Source of the DNA: an uncultured Cellvibrio sp.
GTDB taxonomy: Bacteria > Pseudomonadota > Gammaproteobacteria > Pseudomonadales > Cellvibrionaceae
NCBI GenBank assembly: GCA_946482385.1
Contig: CAMLRI010000046.1
Coordinates: forward strand, 1-9,230
Direction: 5' to 3'
DNA: 9,230 nt
The notes beneath the pieces are model-generated. The model saw only the letters and a list, made by a program, of their open reading frames with translations. It was not told the origin of the DNA and did no database searches. Below, one piece after another: positions 1 through 7,003 of this stretch (positions within the stretch are counted from its first letter, which is position 1; each line of letters opens with the position of its first letter). The translations under genes and the position numbers were made by a program.

Positions 1-29
1 GCAACGCATATATGTAATGCTTGCGCAGT

Positions 30-74
30 ACCGACAAAAAAATACCGCCCAGGTGGCGGTATTTTTTTGTCGGT
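30..74. terminator. Bidirectional intrinsic terminator
   Basis: A perfect 20-bp inverted repeat (30-49 against 55-74) encloses a 5-nt loop. The inner stem is GC-rich (ACCGCC/GGCGGT), and the outer stem is a run of seven A on the left and seven T on the right. Transcripts from either strand therefore give a GC hairpin followed by a U tract. It begins 13 bases beyond the stop of the leftward Sel1/TonB gene, so it most likely ends that transcription unit and also blocks readthrough from outside the window. Bases 1-29 show no other recognisable feature. Confidence 0.9.
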
Positions 75-86
75 AAGTTGTGCTTG

Positions 87-1466
87 TTAAATTTCTTCAC
101 GCCAGGGCTTTTTCGCCTCGTAGCTGGCCAGGCGCGCTTTGATTTGGGCATCTGGCAGCCCCAGCTTGGTAGCGTCTTTCAGGGTTTTTTGCTCCCATTT
201 CACAGCTTTTTTAAAGTCGCCATTTTCTGCTGCCACAGCGGCTTGTACTTGGAAGAGAGTTTGTTTATCCAAGTAGTCGTCTTCATCCATATCGGAAATA
301 TAATCCTGTGCCAACTTGCCATTACGTTTGTTTTGATCTGGGTGGGTGCTGAGCAGCCACGCCAGGCGTAAGCGTGCTGCCGGGTAATTGCTGGCCGCCT
401 TTTGTAGCCAGAAAAAACCGTGTTCTTCATTTTTTTCAAAATGGGCGCCACTGAAAGATTCAATCGCCAGGGTATAGCGCGCATCGGCAAGGTTATTTTT
501 GGCGGCTCTGAGCAACCAGGCCATGCTTTGTTGGCTGTCGGCGCTACACATGTTTCCATACAAAATGTTGCGGCCTAAAAAATAACTGGCTGTGGTATTT
601 CCCGCTTCTGCCGCTGCTGTGTACCAGGTGTTTGGGTTATCTGGCAATGAGTAGTTTTTAAGGAGCGAAGGAACAGTTTCCAGGGTAAAGGCATAGGCCA
701 GCTTTTCGGTATGGCTGCCTTTTTCTGCTTTTTCTTTAAGGGCTGTTAGTTGTTTGTCCACTTTTTTGTGGTCGTAGGCGCTGCCTTCCAATGCAAATAC
801 GAAGCGTCTTTTTACCCCGGTGCTTGTTACAGGTTTGCCTTCAACTTGCATGGGTTCGAATTGCCATTGGCGAAAGGCATTAATGGCGGCGCGACTAAAA
901 GCTTTGTCGGTACTGTAATAAACAATGTGGTCGCGGGTGGTTCCATCTTTTTCAATAGTGAAAATGATATCCACTATGCCATTTGCACCCGATTTGGCCA
1001 TGCTCGATGGATACTCGGGTATGGCCTGCTTGATGATTCGATAATTGGTGGCTTGGCTGTTGGTGCCAATATAAACAGGTGTCATTAATTTTTTAATGGC
1101 ATCCTCGCCATATTGTTGTTGTAGTTGCTGAAGGCGAGCATCTGCCTTTTTTTGATCATCCGGCGATAACTTTTGATAAATTTTTTTATGCAGTTCACCG
1201 CCTTTGGGGGTTTCTCCTAAGGCAATCCAGGCGAACCCCTCTATTTTGTTTTGGGGTACGAATTCACCGCGGTAATGCATTACGCCAATATTAAATTGCG
1301 CGTCCTGGTCGCCATATTTGGCTGCGTTCATGAATTGTTGGTAGGCGGCCTGGAATTCACTTTTATCGTAATACTGCATGCCCACTTCAAAGCTGGCAAA
1401 AACTGGAATGCTCCACAGCAAAGCACAAAAGGCAGTGAGTAACCGCCGTGGCTTGGGGTAATTCAT
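87..1466 (-). CDS. Periplasmic Sel1-repeat protein with internal TonB C-terminal domain
   Basis: Encodes 459 aa. The start at 1466 is chosen because AAGGAG lies 5 nt upstream; an in-frame ATG at 1490 adds 8 residues but has no such site. Residues 1-24 form a signal peptide (basic PKPRR, hydrophobic core, VFA end). Residues about 26-85 are a Sel1/TPR-like repeat (GDQDAQFNIGVMHYRG). Residues about 144-226 match the TonB C-terminal fold, with IPEYPSSMAKSG at the beginning and AFRQWQFEPMQVEGKPV near the end. Further Sel1-like repeats follow from about 280 to 375 (AAEAGNTTASYFLG; GFFWLQKAASNYPAARLRLA). Sel1 repeats bind protein partners, and TonB-C domains bind outer membrane receptors or cell wall. 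No N-terminal anchor helix beyond the signal peptide and no proline-rich spacer are visible, so it is unlikely to be a working ExbBD-driven TonB. It is co-directional with the lipoprotein gene, 25 nt downstream of that gene's stop. The exact role is unknown. Confidence 0.85.
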   Translation of the reverse strand: MNYPKPRRLLTAFCALLWSIPVFASFEVGMQYYDKSEFQAAYQQFMNAAKYGDQDAQFNIGVMHYRGEFVPQNKIEGFAWIALGETPKGGELHKKIYQKLSPDDQKKADARLQQLQQQYGEDAIKKLMTPVYIGTNSQATNYRIIKQAIPEYPSSMAKSGANGIVDIIFTIEKDGTTRDHIVYYSTDKAFSRAAINAFRQWQFEPMQVEGKPVTSTGVKRRFVFALEGSAYDHKKVDKQLTALKEKAEKGSHTEKLAYAFTLETVPSLLKNYSLPDNPNTWYTAAAEAGNTTASYFLGRNILYGNMCSADSQQSMAWLLRAAKNNLADARYTLAIESFSGAHFEKNEEHGFFWLQKAASNYPAARLRLAWLLSTHPDQNKRNGKLAQDYISDMDEDDYLDKQTLFQVQAAVAAENGDFKKAVKWEQKTLKDATKLGLPDAQIKARLASYEAKKPWREEI

Positions 1467-1491
1467 GATGGCTCCTTGTTGATCGATCATA

Positions 1492-2043
1492 TTAATTATT
1501 TAAAGGGGTGTAGCTATAGCTGCTTAGAGCGAAGTCGGCATTGTGGTTTTTTATTGAGAAGTATTTGATGGGGCGAGTTGTTTTAAAGGTAAATTTTTCG
1601 TCGTTAAGGCTTACAGTAACATTGCCATCCACTTGCCAGTCTACCTGCAAGGTAAATGGCTGGTTCCAATTAATTTTTGTTTTTGAGTAGATGCTGTAAA
1701 TGCTTTTGGGGGTATCCCAAAAGTTTATCTGTAGTTGATGTTGGCCTACACAATCGGCATCGCTGAAGGTGAGCTGTATCGAGCTATTGGCGTAGGTATT
1801 CAGTGAGTCCTTAAATACCAATAAGCTCCGGGTGGATGAGGCCAGGGAGCCTGTCAGCTGCATTTTTCCGGCGTCGGCCTTGAGTGGGGTATGCCACTCG
1901 TCGGCGTGTTTAAATGTGCGTGGTGTATTCAGTGAAGCTGCGGCGTCTGTTTTGGTATTTGGCAAACTACAACCGCTCTGCGTAGCCACAAACAATAACA
2001 AGACGAGTGCCAGCCATAGGTTGGGGGTAGTGGTTTTATTCAT
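1492..2043 (-). CDS. Putative lipoprotein, unknown function
   Basis: Encodes 183 aa and I recognise no family. The N-terminus has a short polar start, a hydrophobic stretch (LWLALVLLLFVA) and then TQSGC, so Cys25 is the likely lipidated residue. The lipobox is imperfect because Gln occupies the -3 position. The mature part is polar, rich in Thr, Ser and Asn, and has alternating patterns typical of beta sandwiches, for example near LQVDWQVDGNVTVSLND. AGGAAG lies 8 nt upstream of the ATG, which supports this start. The next gene (Sel1/TonB protein) starts 25 nt past its stop, so the two are probably co-transcribed and may work together in the periplasm. That partnership is inference. Confidence 0.75.
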   Translation of the reverse strand: MNKTTTPNLWLALVLLLFVATQSGCSLPNTKTDAAASLNTPRTFKHADEWHTPLKADAGKMQLTGSLASSTRSLLVFKDSLNTYANSSIQLTFSDADCVGQHQLQINFWDTPKSIYSIYSKTKINWNQPFTLQVDWQVDGNVTVSLNDEKFTFKTTRPIKYFSIKNHNADFALSSYSYTPLNN

Positions 2044-2143
2044 TGGGAATGCTTCCTGTGCATGTTTTATTCTGCGGCGCCATCTGGCCGGGGGCGTAGC
2101 TTAACGGCCTGTCAAATACTTTGCCATGGGCAGCCCAGGGTGG

Positions 2144-2896
2144 TTAATCCCTATTGCCTGCATTTTCCAATATCTGCGCATACTCCCCGGATTCCTGCAG
2201 TGCCATTAATCCCTGGTCCAGTTGTTGGGCAAACCAGCTTGCGTGCGGGTTCTTGCGTGAGAAGGCTACGTAGACGCCGCCGCTGTGGTTGAGGAAGCGT
2301 TTGTCCAGCGCCTCTTGTGCCAGGGTCATGTGTTGCAGGGCGTAGGCGGCCTCTTGTTCGAACATCAATACCGCATCAACACGCCCCTGTTTTAGCAGGC
2401 GGATCAGTTGGGTCTGTTGCGCTACACGCACTTCGCTAAAACGGTGGCGCTGGCTTTCATAGGCATCGCCGTATTCGTAGTCGAGGATAACCCCCACGCG
2501 GAAATTATCGGGAATCGCCTCCAGGGATTGGATATGTGTGTGGGCGCCTGGCAGGAAGTACCAGTGGGAACTAAGCGTGAGCAGCGGCACCTTGCCGAAG
2601 ACGAATTTTTTGCGCGTGCTCTTTTGCAGGGTGACGTTGTAGCCGCCGTCGATTTTGCCCGAGCTCAGGTCGTGTAATACCCGGGCGTAGGGTTGCACAT
2701 AAAAGCTGGGCTCTATGCCCTGGTGTTTAAAGGCGGCTTTGACCAGGTTGGTGGATATGCCCAGGCCGCGTTCGTCGGTGTAGGGGGGCCAGGAGTTTTC
2801 GGCGCCCAGGCGGATGGCGTGGGGTGATGAGCCTAGCGCAGGCAGGCTCAAGCCCAGGCATAGGCCCAGGCAGGCGTAAATCCAGAGTTTATTCAT
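2144..2896 (-). CDS. Family 3 periplasmic solute-binding protein
   Basis: Encodes 250 aa, the usual length for the SBP_bac_3 family (substrate-binding proteins for polar amino acids and related small molecules). Residues 1 to about 22 are a signal peptide (LWIYACLGLCLGLSLPALG). The mature protein opens with IRLGAENSWPPYTDERGLG, the typical first strand and ligand-binding loop. It continues with LSSGKIDGGYNVTLQKSTRKKF, the position of the family's conserved D-G segment, and LLKQGRVDAVLMFEQEAAYAL in the second lobe. No ABC permease or ATPase gene is adjacent, so it may be an orphan binding protein or a signalling type; the ligand cannot be read from sequence. No clear Shine-Dalgarno site or promoter is visible upstream of the ATG at 2896. 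It lies 100 nt upstream of the lipoprotein gene on the same strand, and whether it shares that transcript is uncertain. Confidence 0.85.
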   Translation of the reverse strand: MNKLWIYACLGLCLGLSLPALGSSPHAIRLGAENSWPPYTDERGLGISTNLVKAAFKHQGIEPSFYVQPYARVLHDLSSGKIDGGYNVTLQKSTRKKFVFGKVPLLTLSSHWYFLPGAHTHIQSLEAIPDNFRVGVILDYEYGDAYESQRHRFSEVRVAQQTQLIRLLKQGRVDAVLMFEQEAAYALQHMTLAQEALDKRFLNHSGGVYVAFSRKNPHASWFAQQLDQGLMALQESGEYAQILENAGNRD

Positions 2897-2978
2897 GTTG
2901 TGGTCGCTGAATATTTGTATTTTTGTGTTTTTGTAGTTATGACCCCAAGGCTAATCGCATTCTGTTACATCAGCAATA

Positions 2979-3017
2979 GCCCTTGCCGTTTTAGCGCTGG
3001 CCCTTGTCATTTTAGTC
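2979..3017. repeat. Imperfect direct repeat
   Basis: Two 18-bp copies (2979-2996 and 3000-3017) share the pattern GCCCTTGYCRTTTTAG and begin 21 bp apart. They abut the 12-bp tandem array that begins at 3018. The function is unknown. They lie in the divergent intergenic region, about 140 bp upstream of the receptor promoter. Confidence 0.6.
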
Positions 3018-3089
3018 GCGATCAGTACTGCGATAAGTACCGTGATAAGTACCTAGATAAGAACCTCGATAAGTACCGCGATTAGTCTC
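3018..3089. repeat. 12-bp tandem repeat, six copies
   Basis: Six consecutive 12-bp units run without gaps: 3018-3029, 3030-3041, 3042-3053, 3054-3065, 3066-3077 and 3078-3089. The consensus is GCGATAAGTACC. Units 2, 3 and 5 are nearly identical, and the outer units and unit 4 are more diverged. All six keep GAT at positions 3-5 of the unit. The array is non-coding in any convincing gene and sits 66 bp upstream of the -35 box of the receptor promoter. It could be a protein-binding array or a length-variable repeat; the sequence does not decide between these. Confidence 0.9.
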
Positions 3090-3139
3090 TGCCCTTCATG
3101 GTGCTCCCCATTCCCCCTAAAGTATAAACCAATCTCAAA

Positions 3140-3154
3140 TGATAATTGTTCTTG
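3140..3154. promoter_or_regulatory. Partial second Fur-like site
   Basis: This stretch begins TGATAATT, matching the left half and centre of a 7-1-7 Fur site, but its right half (GTTCTTG) matches poorly. It lies just upstream of the full Fur box at 3162-3176, so it could be a weaker site that extends Fur occupancy over the promoter. This is inferred from spacing and half-site identity only. Confidence 0.45.
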
Positions 3155-3183
3155 TTGATATTGATAATAATTATCATTAATAT
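3155..3183 (+). promoter_or_regulatory. Sigma70-type promoter for the iron uptake genes
   Basis: A -35 box TTGATA (3155-3160, 5 of 6 to consensus) is separated by exactly 17 bp from a -10 box TAATAT (3178-3183, 4 of 6). It points toward the receptor gene, whose ATG is 64 nt downstream of the -10 box. The spacer is AT-rich and contains the complete Fur box, which would place the repressor directly under RNA polymerase. The exact -10 is uncertain because the surrounding region is AT-rich. Confidence 0.65.
3157..3176. promoter_or_regulatory. Fur box (iron-responsive operator)
   Basis: Bases 3162-3176 read TGATAATAATTATCA, a perfect 7-1-7 inverted repeat that equals the classical Fur core. The 19-mer at 3157-3175 agrees with the consensus GATAATGATAATCATTATC at 17 of 19 positions. 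Fur with Fe(II) binds such sites and represses iron acquisition genes. The location inside the promoter spacer and the downstream siderophore receptor both support an operator for rightward transcription. Confidence 0.9.
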
Positions 3184-3247
3184 GCGTATGCAGCTGCTTT
3201 TTGGGTATTACTTCTATTTCAGGGCTAACCATTGATAAGGGCTCAGC

Positions 3248-5599
3248 ATGACCATACGCAAACCAGATTCCGGGCATATCCGTGCCAAAAAACGCACTCC
3301 CTCTACTCCCTTGATGGCCACGGCGCTGTCATCCGCCATGTTGTTGGCTGCGGCGCCCCTGCTGGCGGCCGATACCAATGCGCCGGCCGAGGGTAAAAAA
3401 CTGAAAACCGTTAGGGTTGAGGCGGAAGCTATTGCCCCTGTTTATAAAGCAGAAAAGGCCAGCTCCCCCAAACAAACCCAGCCATTGCTGGATACCCCCC
3501 AAACCCTGGTGGTGGTGAAAAAAGAGTTGTTCCAACAGCAGTCGGCTACCACCTTAAGCGAAGCCCTGCGCAACACTCCCGGCATTACCATGCAGATGGG
3601 CGAGAACGGCAACACTGCCACTGGCGATTCCATTTTTATGCGCGGGTTTGATACCCAGGGCAGTATTTATGTGGATGGTATCCGCGACCTGGGCAGCATC
3701 ACCCGCGACACTTTTAATACCGAGCAGGTGGAAATCGCCAAGGGCCCCGCTGGTTCCGATAACGGCCGCGGTGCCGCTTCCGGTTATGTCAACATGAGTT
3801 CCAAAGTGGCTAACCAGGAAGATGCAGCAACCGGCGCGGTGATTGGCGGAACTGCCGATTACAAGCGCGCCACTCTGGATGTAAACCGCACCCTGGGCGA
3901 ATCATCGGCACTGCGTGTGAACCTGCTGAAACAGGATGCCGGTGTGGATGGCCGCGATAAAGTCGAAAGCGATTTCCAAGGCTTTGCCGCCTCCCTGGGT
4001 TTGGGGTTGGGCACCGACACCCGCACCTACATCAATTACCTGAATATGCAGCAGTCCGGTATTCCCGATGGCGGCATAGCAACCATCGGTTTGGATGGTT
4101 ACTACAACGCGATTTTCAGCAGCACTGGCGCATTGGCCGGCGAAACCCCGGAGCGGGTGGATAGCGAAAATTTCTACGGCTCTAGCCGCGATTACAACGA
4201 TGTAAATGCCAATATGTTTACGGTGCGTGTTGAGCAGGATTTGGCTAAAGATGTTGTGCTGCGCAATACCTCGCGCTATGGCCGTACCAACCAGGACCAA
4301 GTATTAACCGGCGTTAATGCCATTACCTTTACCACCCCGGAAGATCCCTCCAGCTGGACACTGGCACGCAGTCGCCAAGGGAAAGATATCAGCACGCAAA
4401 TCCTCACCAACCAAACCAACCTCACCGCCACCTTTATGACCGGCGGGTTGCAGCATGAGCTGTCATCGGGTGTGGAATTTATTTATGAAAACCAGGTGAG
4501 TTTTGGTGTGGGCCTGCCCTATACCGCGGCTGATTCCGCCACCCGCGTCACCCAGGCGCCAGCCAATCTCTACAACCCCAGCACGGGTGATCTATTCCAG
4601 CCGGTGGTGCGCGATGGCACCAAGATTGATGGTGAGGTAACCACTTACAGCCTCTACGCGCTGGACACCATTACCTTTAACCCGCAATGGGAAATGAACC
4701 TGAGTTTGCGCGCCGACCGCTTCCACGCCAACACCACCCAAATTACCCGCCAGGGTACAGGTGCGGATGTACCCGTGGGCACTTATTTGGGCAGCGAAGC
4801 GCATTTGGTCGATGAACTACTCAGCTGGAAACTGGGCGGCGTGTACAAGCCGGTAGACGATGGTTCCATCTACCTGGTTTACGCTAACACCGAATTGCCG
4901 CCTGGTGGCGCCAACCTGCAATTAAATACCACCAATGCCGTTAACAACCTCAACAACCCTAACCTGGACCCACAAAAAGGCACCAACCTGGAGCTGGGCA
5001 CCAAGTGGAATTTGTTGGGCGACAAATTGTTCTTCACGGCCGCTGTATTTAACAGCAGCAACGACAATGAAATTGCCACCAACCCCGATGGCACCAGTGT
5101 GCAAGTGGGTGAAACCCAAGTGAAAGGTATAGAGCTGGGTTTAGTGGGCGCTATTACCGAGCAATGGCAAATCAGTGCCGGCCTGGCCAAGATGGATAGC
5201 GAAATTGTGCGCGGCAATCGCACCTCGGCCAACAATGGCGCCAGCAATACCGAAGGTGGTGCGGTGCGCTTCTCGCCCGAACTGACCTTTACCCTGTGGA
5301 ATAGCTACACCTTTGGCAATGGTTTGATGCTTGGTGGTGGTGCGCGTTTTGTGGATACCCAACGCAACACCAGCTTAACCAGTGAGCAGGCGCTGGGTGG
5401 TAGAACCCTGTATGAAATCGACGACTACTGGGTGCTGGATGCCATGGCCTCTTACCCGGTGAATAAAAATGTCAGTGTGCAATTAAACCTGATGAACCTC
5501 ACCGATGAAGATTATGTGGCCAGCTTTAACAACAGCGGTGCCCGCTACTACCCGGGTGCACCCTTGGCGGCGCGCTTGGGGGTTAACTTCGCCTTTTAA
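3248..5599 (+). CDS. fiu: TonB-dependent catecholate siderophore receptor, Fiu-like
   Basis: Encodes 783 aa, a normal length for outer membrane siderophore receptors. It would bind a ferric siderophore and import it using TonB energy. A long basic N-region leads into a signal peptide with cleavage near LLAA (residues 38-41). A likely TonB box is KTVRVEAEA (53-61). The plug spans about 79-185, with TPQTLVVV, LSEALRNTPGI, FMRGFDTQGSIYVDGIRD and FNTEQVEIAKGP. The rest is a beta barrel with alternating aromatic strands, and it ends in NFAF, the C-terminal Phe signature of outer membrane proteins. Many stretches recall E. coli Fiu (GENGNTATGD, RDTFNTEQVE, YLNYL-like strands, LTNQTNLT, PPGG, LWNSY), which imports catecholates and monomers such as dihydroxybenzoylserine. 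AAGG about 8 nt upstream supports the ATG at 3248; Met23 has no ribosome site. It is under the Fur-box promoter and is followed by piuC, as fiu is by ybiX in E. coli. The exact siderophore is unknown. Confidence 0.92.
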   Translation: MTIRKPDSGHIRAKKRTPSTPLMATALSSAMLLAAAPLLAADTNAPAEGKKLKTVRVEAEAIAPVYKAEKASSPKQTQPLLDTPQTLVVVKKELFQQQSATTLSEALRNTPGITMQMGENGNTATGDSIFMRGFDTQGSIYVDGIRDLGSITRDTFNTEQVEIAKGPAGSDNGRGAASGYVNMSSKVANQEDAATGAVIGGTADYKRATLDVNRTLGESSALRVNLLKQDAGVDGRDKVESDFQGFAASLGLGLGTDTRTYINYLNMQQSGIPDGGIATIGLDGYYNAIFSSTGALAGETPERVDSENFYGSSRDYNDVNANMFTVRVEQDLAKDVVLRNTSRYGRTNQDQVLTGVNAITFTTPEDPSSWTLARSRQGKDISTQILTNQTNLTATFMTGGLQHELSSGVEFIYENQVSFGVGLPYTAADSATRVTQAPANLYNPSTGDLFQPVVRDGTKIDGEVTTYSLYALDTITFNPQWEMNLSLRADRFHANTTQITRQGTGADVPVGTYLGSEAHLVDELLSWKLGGVYKPVDDGSIYLVYANTELPPGGANLQLNTTNAVNNLNNPNLDPQKGTNLELGTKWNLLGDKLFFTAAVFNSSNDNEIATNPDGTSVQVGETQVKGIELGLVGAITEQWQISAGLAKMDSEIVRGNRTSANNGASNTEGGAVRFSPELTFTLWNSYTFGNGLMLGGGARFVDTQRNTSLTSEQALGGRTLYEIDDYWVLDAMASYPVNKNVSVQLNLMNLTDEDYVASFNNSGARYYPGAPLAARLGVNFAF

Positions 5600-5625
5600 T
5601 TCGGTGTTTGTTGTCGGCCAACCCG

Positions 5626-5660
5626 GCCGGATGCGCATTAGTTGCGCATCCGGCTTTATT
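5626..5660 (+). terminator. Hairpin after receptor gene, possible partial terminator
   Basis: A perfect 12-bp GC-rich stem (5626-5637 with 5643-5654) closes a 5-nt loop TTAGT and is followed by TTTATT. The U tract is short, so termination is probably incomplete. A partial terminator here would give more receptor than downstream enzyme mRNA. It could alternatively act as a 3' stabilising structure for the receptor transcript. Confidence 0.6.
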
Positions 5661-5661
5661 G

Positions 5662-5691
5662 CGAGAGAGCACCTTTCGAGAGAGCACCTTT
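5662..5691 (+). repeat. 15-bp perfect tandem duplication covering the piuC ribosome site
   Basis: CGAGAGAGCACCTTT occurs twice in a row (5662-5676 and 5677-5691), ending one base before the piuC ATG. Each copy carries the purine-rich GAGAGAG that would act as the Shine-Dalgarno element, so the site is duplicated. The downstream copy places GAGAG about 8-10 nt from the start, and the upstream copy is too far to serve it. Confidence 0.9.
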
Positions 5692-5692
5692 T

Positions 5693-6373
5693 ATGTTGAT
5701 TCATATTCCCGCCGTGCTAAGCAAACAGCAGGTGGCGGAATTTCGCGCGCAGCTGGCGCAGGCCGAGTGGGTGGATGGCCGCGCCACTGTAGGCGTGCAG
5801 GGCGCGCAGGTGAAAAAAAATCGCCAACTGCCGGTGGATGGCCCAGTGGCGCGGGCGCTGGGGGAAATTATTTTAAAAGCCCTCTACGCCAACCCGGTGT
5901 TTATGGCAGCGGCCTTGCCCTTGCGCATAGTGCCGCCACTCTTCAACGCTTACAGCGGTGGCGAGCACTATGGCTTCCATGTGGATGGTGCAATTCGCCT
6001 GCTGCCCAACAGTAATTTAAGCCTGCGCACCGATGTTTCCTCCACACTATTTTTATCGGAGCCAGATGAATACCAAGGCGGCGAATTAATCGTGCAGGAC
6101 ACCTACGGCAGCCATGAAGTAAAACTGCCCGCCGGCGATTTAATTTTGTATCCCTCCACCAGTTTGCACCAGGTGGCGCCGGTTACGGCGGGTGAGCGGG
6201 TATGCAGTTTTTTCTGGACGCAAAGCATGGTGCGCGACGATTGGCAGCGCAATTTGTTGTACGAATTGGATTGCAATATCCAATCCCTGCGGCAACGGCT
6301 TGGCGATTGCGATGAGCTGCTGGGTTTGACTGGCCACTACCATAACTTGCTACGGCAATGGGCGCAGGTTTAA
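5693..6373 (+). CDS. piuC: PKHD-type Fe(II)/2-oxoglutarate oxygenase PiuC (YbiX)
   Basis: Encodes 226 aa and is strongly reminiscent of E. coli YbiX in length and sequence ([49 protein letters not shown]). It belongs to the prolyl-4-hydroxylase-like 2OG-Fe(II) dioxygenases. The facial triad is His96-x-Asp98 and His159, and Arg169 sits where the 2-oxoglutarate carboxylate is held. No signal peptide is seen, so it is cytoplasmic. The substrate of the family is not firmly established; its constant linkage to catechol siderophore receptors suggests a role in siderophore or iron handling. The start at 5693 matches the conserved family N-terminus ([10 protein letters not shown]); an in-frame ATG at 5642 would add 17 residues read from the hairpin and the duplicated repeat and is rejected. 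The next gene begins 3 nt after its stop, implying co-transcription and possible coupling. Confidence 0.93.
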   Translation: MLIHIPAVLSKQQVAEFRAQLAQAEWVDGRATVGVQGAQVKKNRQLPVDGPVARALGEIILKALYANPVFMAAALPLRIVPPLFNAYSGGEHYGFHVDGAIRLLPNSNLSLRTDVSSTLFLSEPDEYQGGELIVQDTYGSHEVKLPAGDLILYPSTSLHQVAPVTAGERVCSFFWTQSMVRDDWQRNLLYELDCNIQSLRQRLGDCDELLGLTGHYHNLLRQWAQV

Positions 6374-6376
6374 TCC

Positions 6377-6985
6377 ATGGCCAGCAAAGGTTTTTTTTAC
6401 ATGGGCAGCCTGCGCCAATGGCACTGGGTCAGCTCGGCAATTTGTTTAATTGGCATGCTGTTGTTTGCCATTACCGGTATTACCCTCAACCACGCGGCGC
6501 AAATTCCGGCGGAGCCGCAGGTCACTCATATTCAGGTGGAAGTGCCTGATCGCGTTTTAAAAGCCATAGCTATTCCCGATGCAGACAATGCGCCCCTGCC
6601 AGAGGCACTGCTGGACTGGTTGCAGTCCAGCCAGGGTATTGATGCAAAAAATAAAATGGCCGAGTGGAGTGAGGATGAGATTTATCTCTCGCTGCCGCGT
6701 CCCGGCGGCGACGCCTGGTTGAGTATTGATTTGCACAGTGGTGCGCTGGAATACGAACTGACCGAGCGGGGTTGGGTGGCGTTTTTTAACGACCTGCACA
6801 AGGGCCGCCACACAGGTGAAGCTTGGCGCTGGTTCCTCGATTTTTTTGCAATTGCCTGCATTATTTTTTGTATAACAGGTTTGTTGTTGTTACAGCGCTA
6901 TGCCGGTGGCCGCCCCGCTACCTGGCCAATGGTTGGCCTGGGTTTGGTGTTGCCCTGGGTGTTAATTTTGTTGTTTGTGCATTAA
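6377..6985 (+). CDS. PepSY-associated TM helix protein, putative electron-transfer membrane subunit
   Basis: Encodes 202 aa with three predicted membrane helices: about 18-36 (VSSAICLIGMLLFAITGI), about 153-174 (FLDFFAIACIIFCITGLLLL) and about 183-201. A periplasmic PepSY-like region lies between the first two helices (strand LSIDLHSGALEYEL, then WVAFFNDLHKGRHTG). His16 (RQWHW), His39 (NHA), His141 and His145 lie at membrane edges and are candidates for heme or metal binding, as proposed for PepSY-TM proteins of iron reductase systems. The last helix ends at the C-terminus. The start is uncertain: ATG 6377 has only a weak AGG upstream, while Met9 (6401) follows AAAGG with a 9-10 nt spacer, and both keep the conserved core. 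It sits 3 nt after piuC and 18 nt before the DUF2271 gene. The likely role, by inference, is carrying electrons across the inner membrane for siderophore-iron reduction. Confidence 0.82.
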   Translation: MASKGFFYMGSLRQWHWVSSAICLIGMLLFAITGITLNHAAQIPAEPQVTHIQVEVPDRVLKAIAIPDADNAPLPEALLDWLQSSQGIDAKNKMAEWSEDEIYLSLPRPGGDAWLSIDLHSGALEYELTERGWVAFFNDLHKGRHTGEAWRWFLDFFAIACIIFCITGLLLLQRYAGGRPATWPMVGLGLVLPWVLILLFVH

Positions 6986-7003
6986 AAAATTAGGATGAAA
7001 TTT

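Noticed and set aside
1467..1490. Longer start of the Sel1/TonB protein at 1490
   Set aside because: It would place eight polar residues before the signal peptide and over the clear AAGGAG site that serves the start at 1466.
2087..2115. Minus-strand promoter for the lipoprotein gene with a perfect TTGACA (2115-2110)
   Set aside because: The sequence 17 bp downstream is CCCGGC, with no -10 box at acceptable spacing.
2088..2155. tRNA-like stretch (GGGGGCGTAGCTTAACGG followed later by GGTTAATCCC)
   Set aside because: It resembles D-arm and T-arm words, but no acceptor stem pairs and no anticodon arm forms; it is a chance similarity.
2900..3085. Small plus-strand frame encoding a DKYRDKY-like repeat
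   Set aside because: The peptide simply translates the 12-bp array; there is no ribosome site or family likeness, and it lies in a regulatory region.
3018..3089. CRISPR array
   Set aside because: Units are only 12 bp and contiguous with no spacers, and there are no cas genes.
3902..4300. Minus-strand open frame of 132 codons within the receptor gene
   Set aside because: It is antisense to conserved barrel sequence, has no ribosome site and no recognisable protein features.
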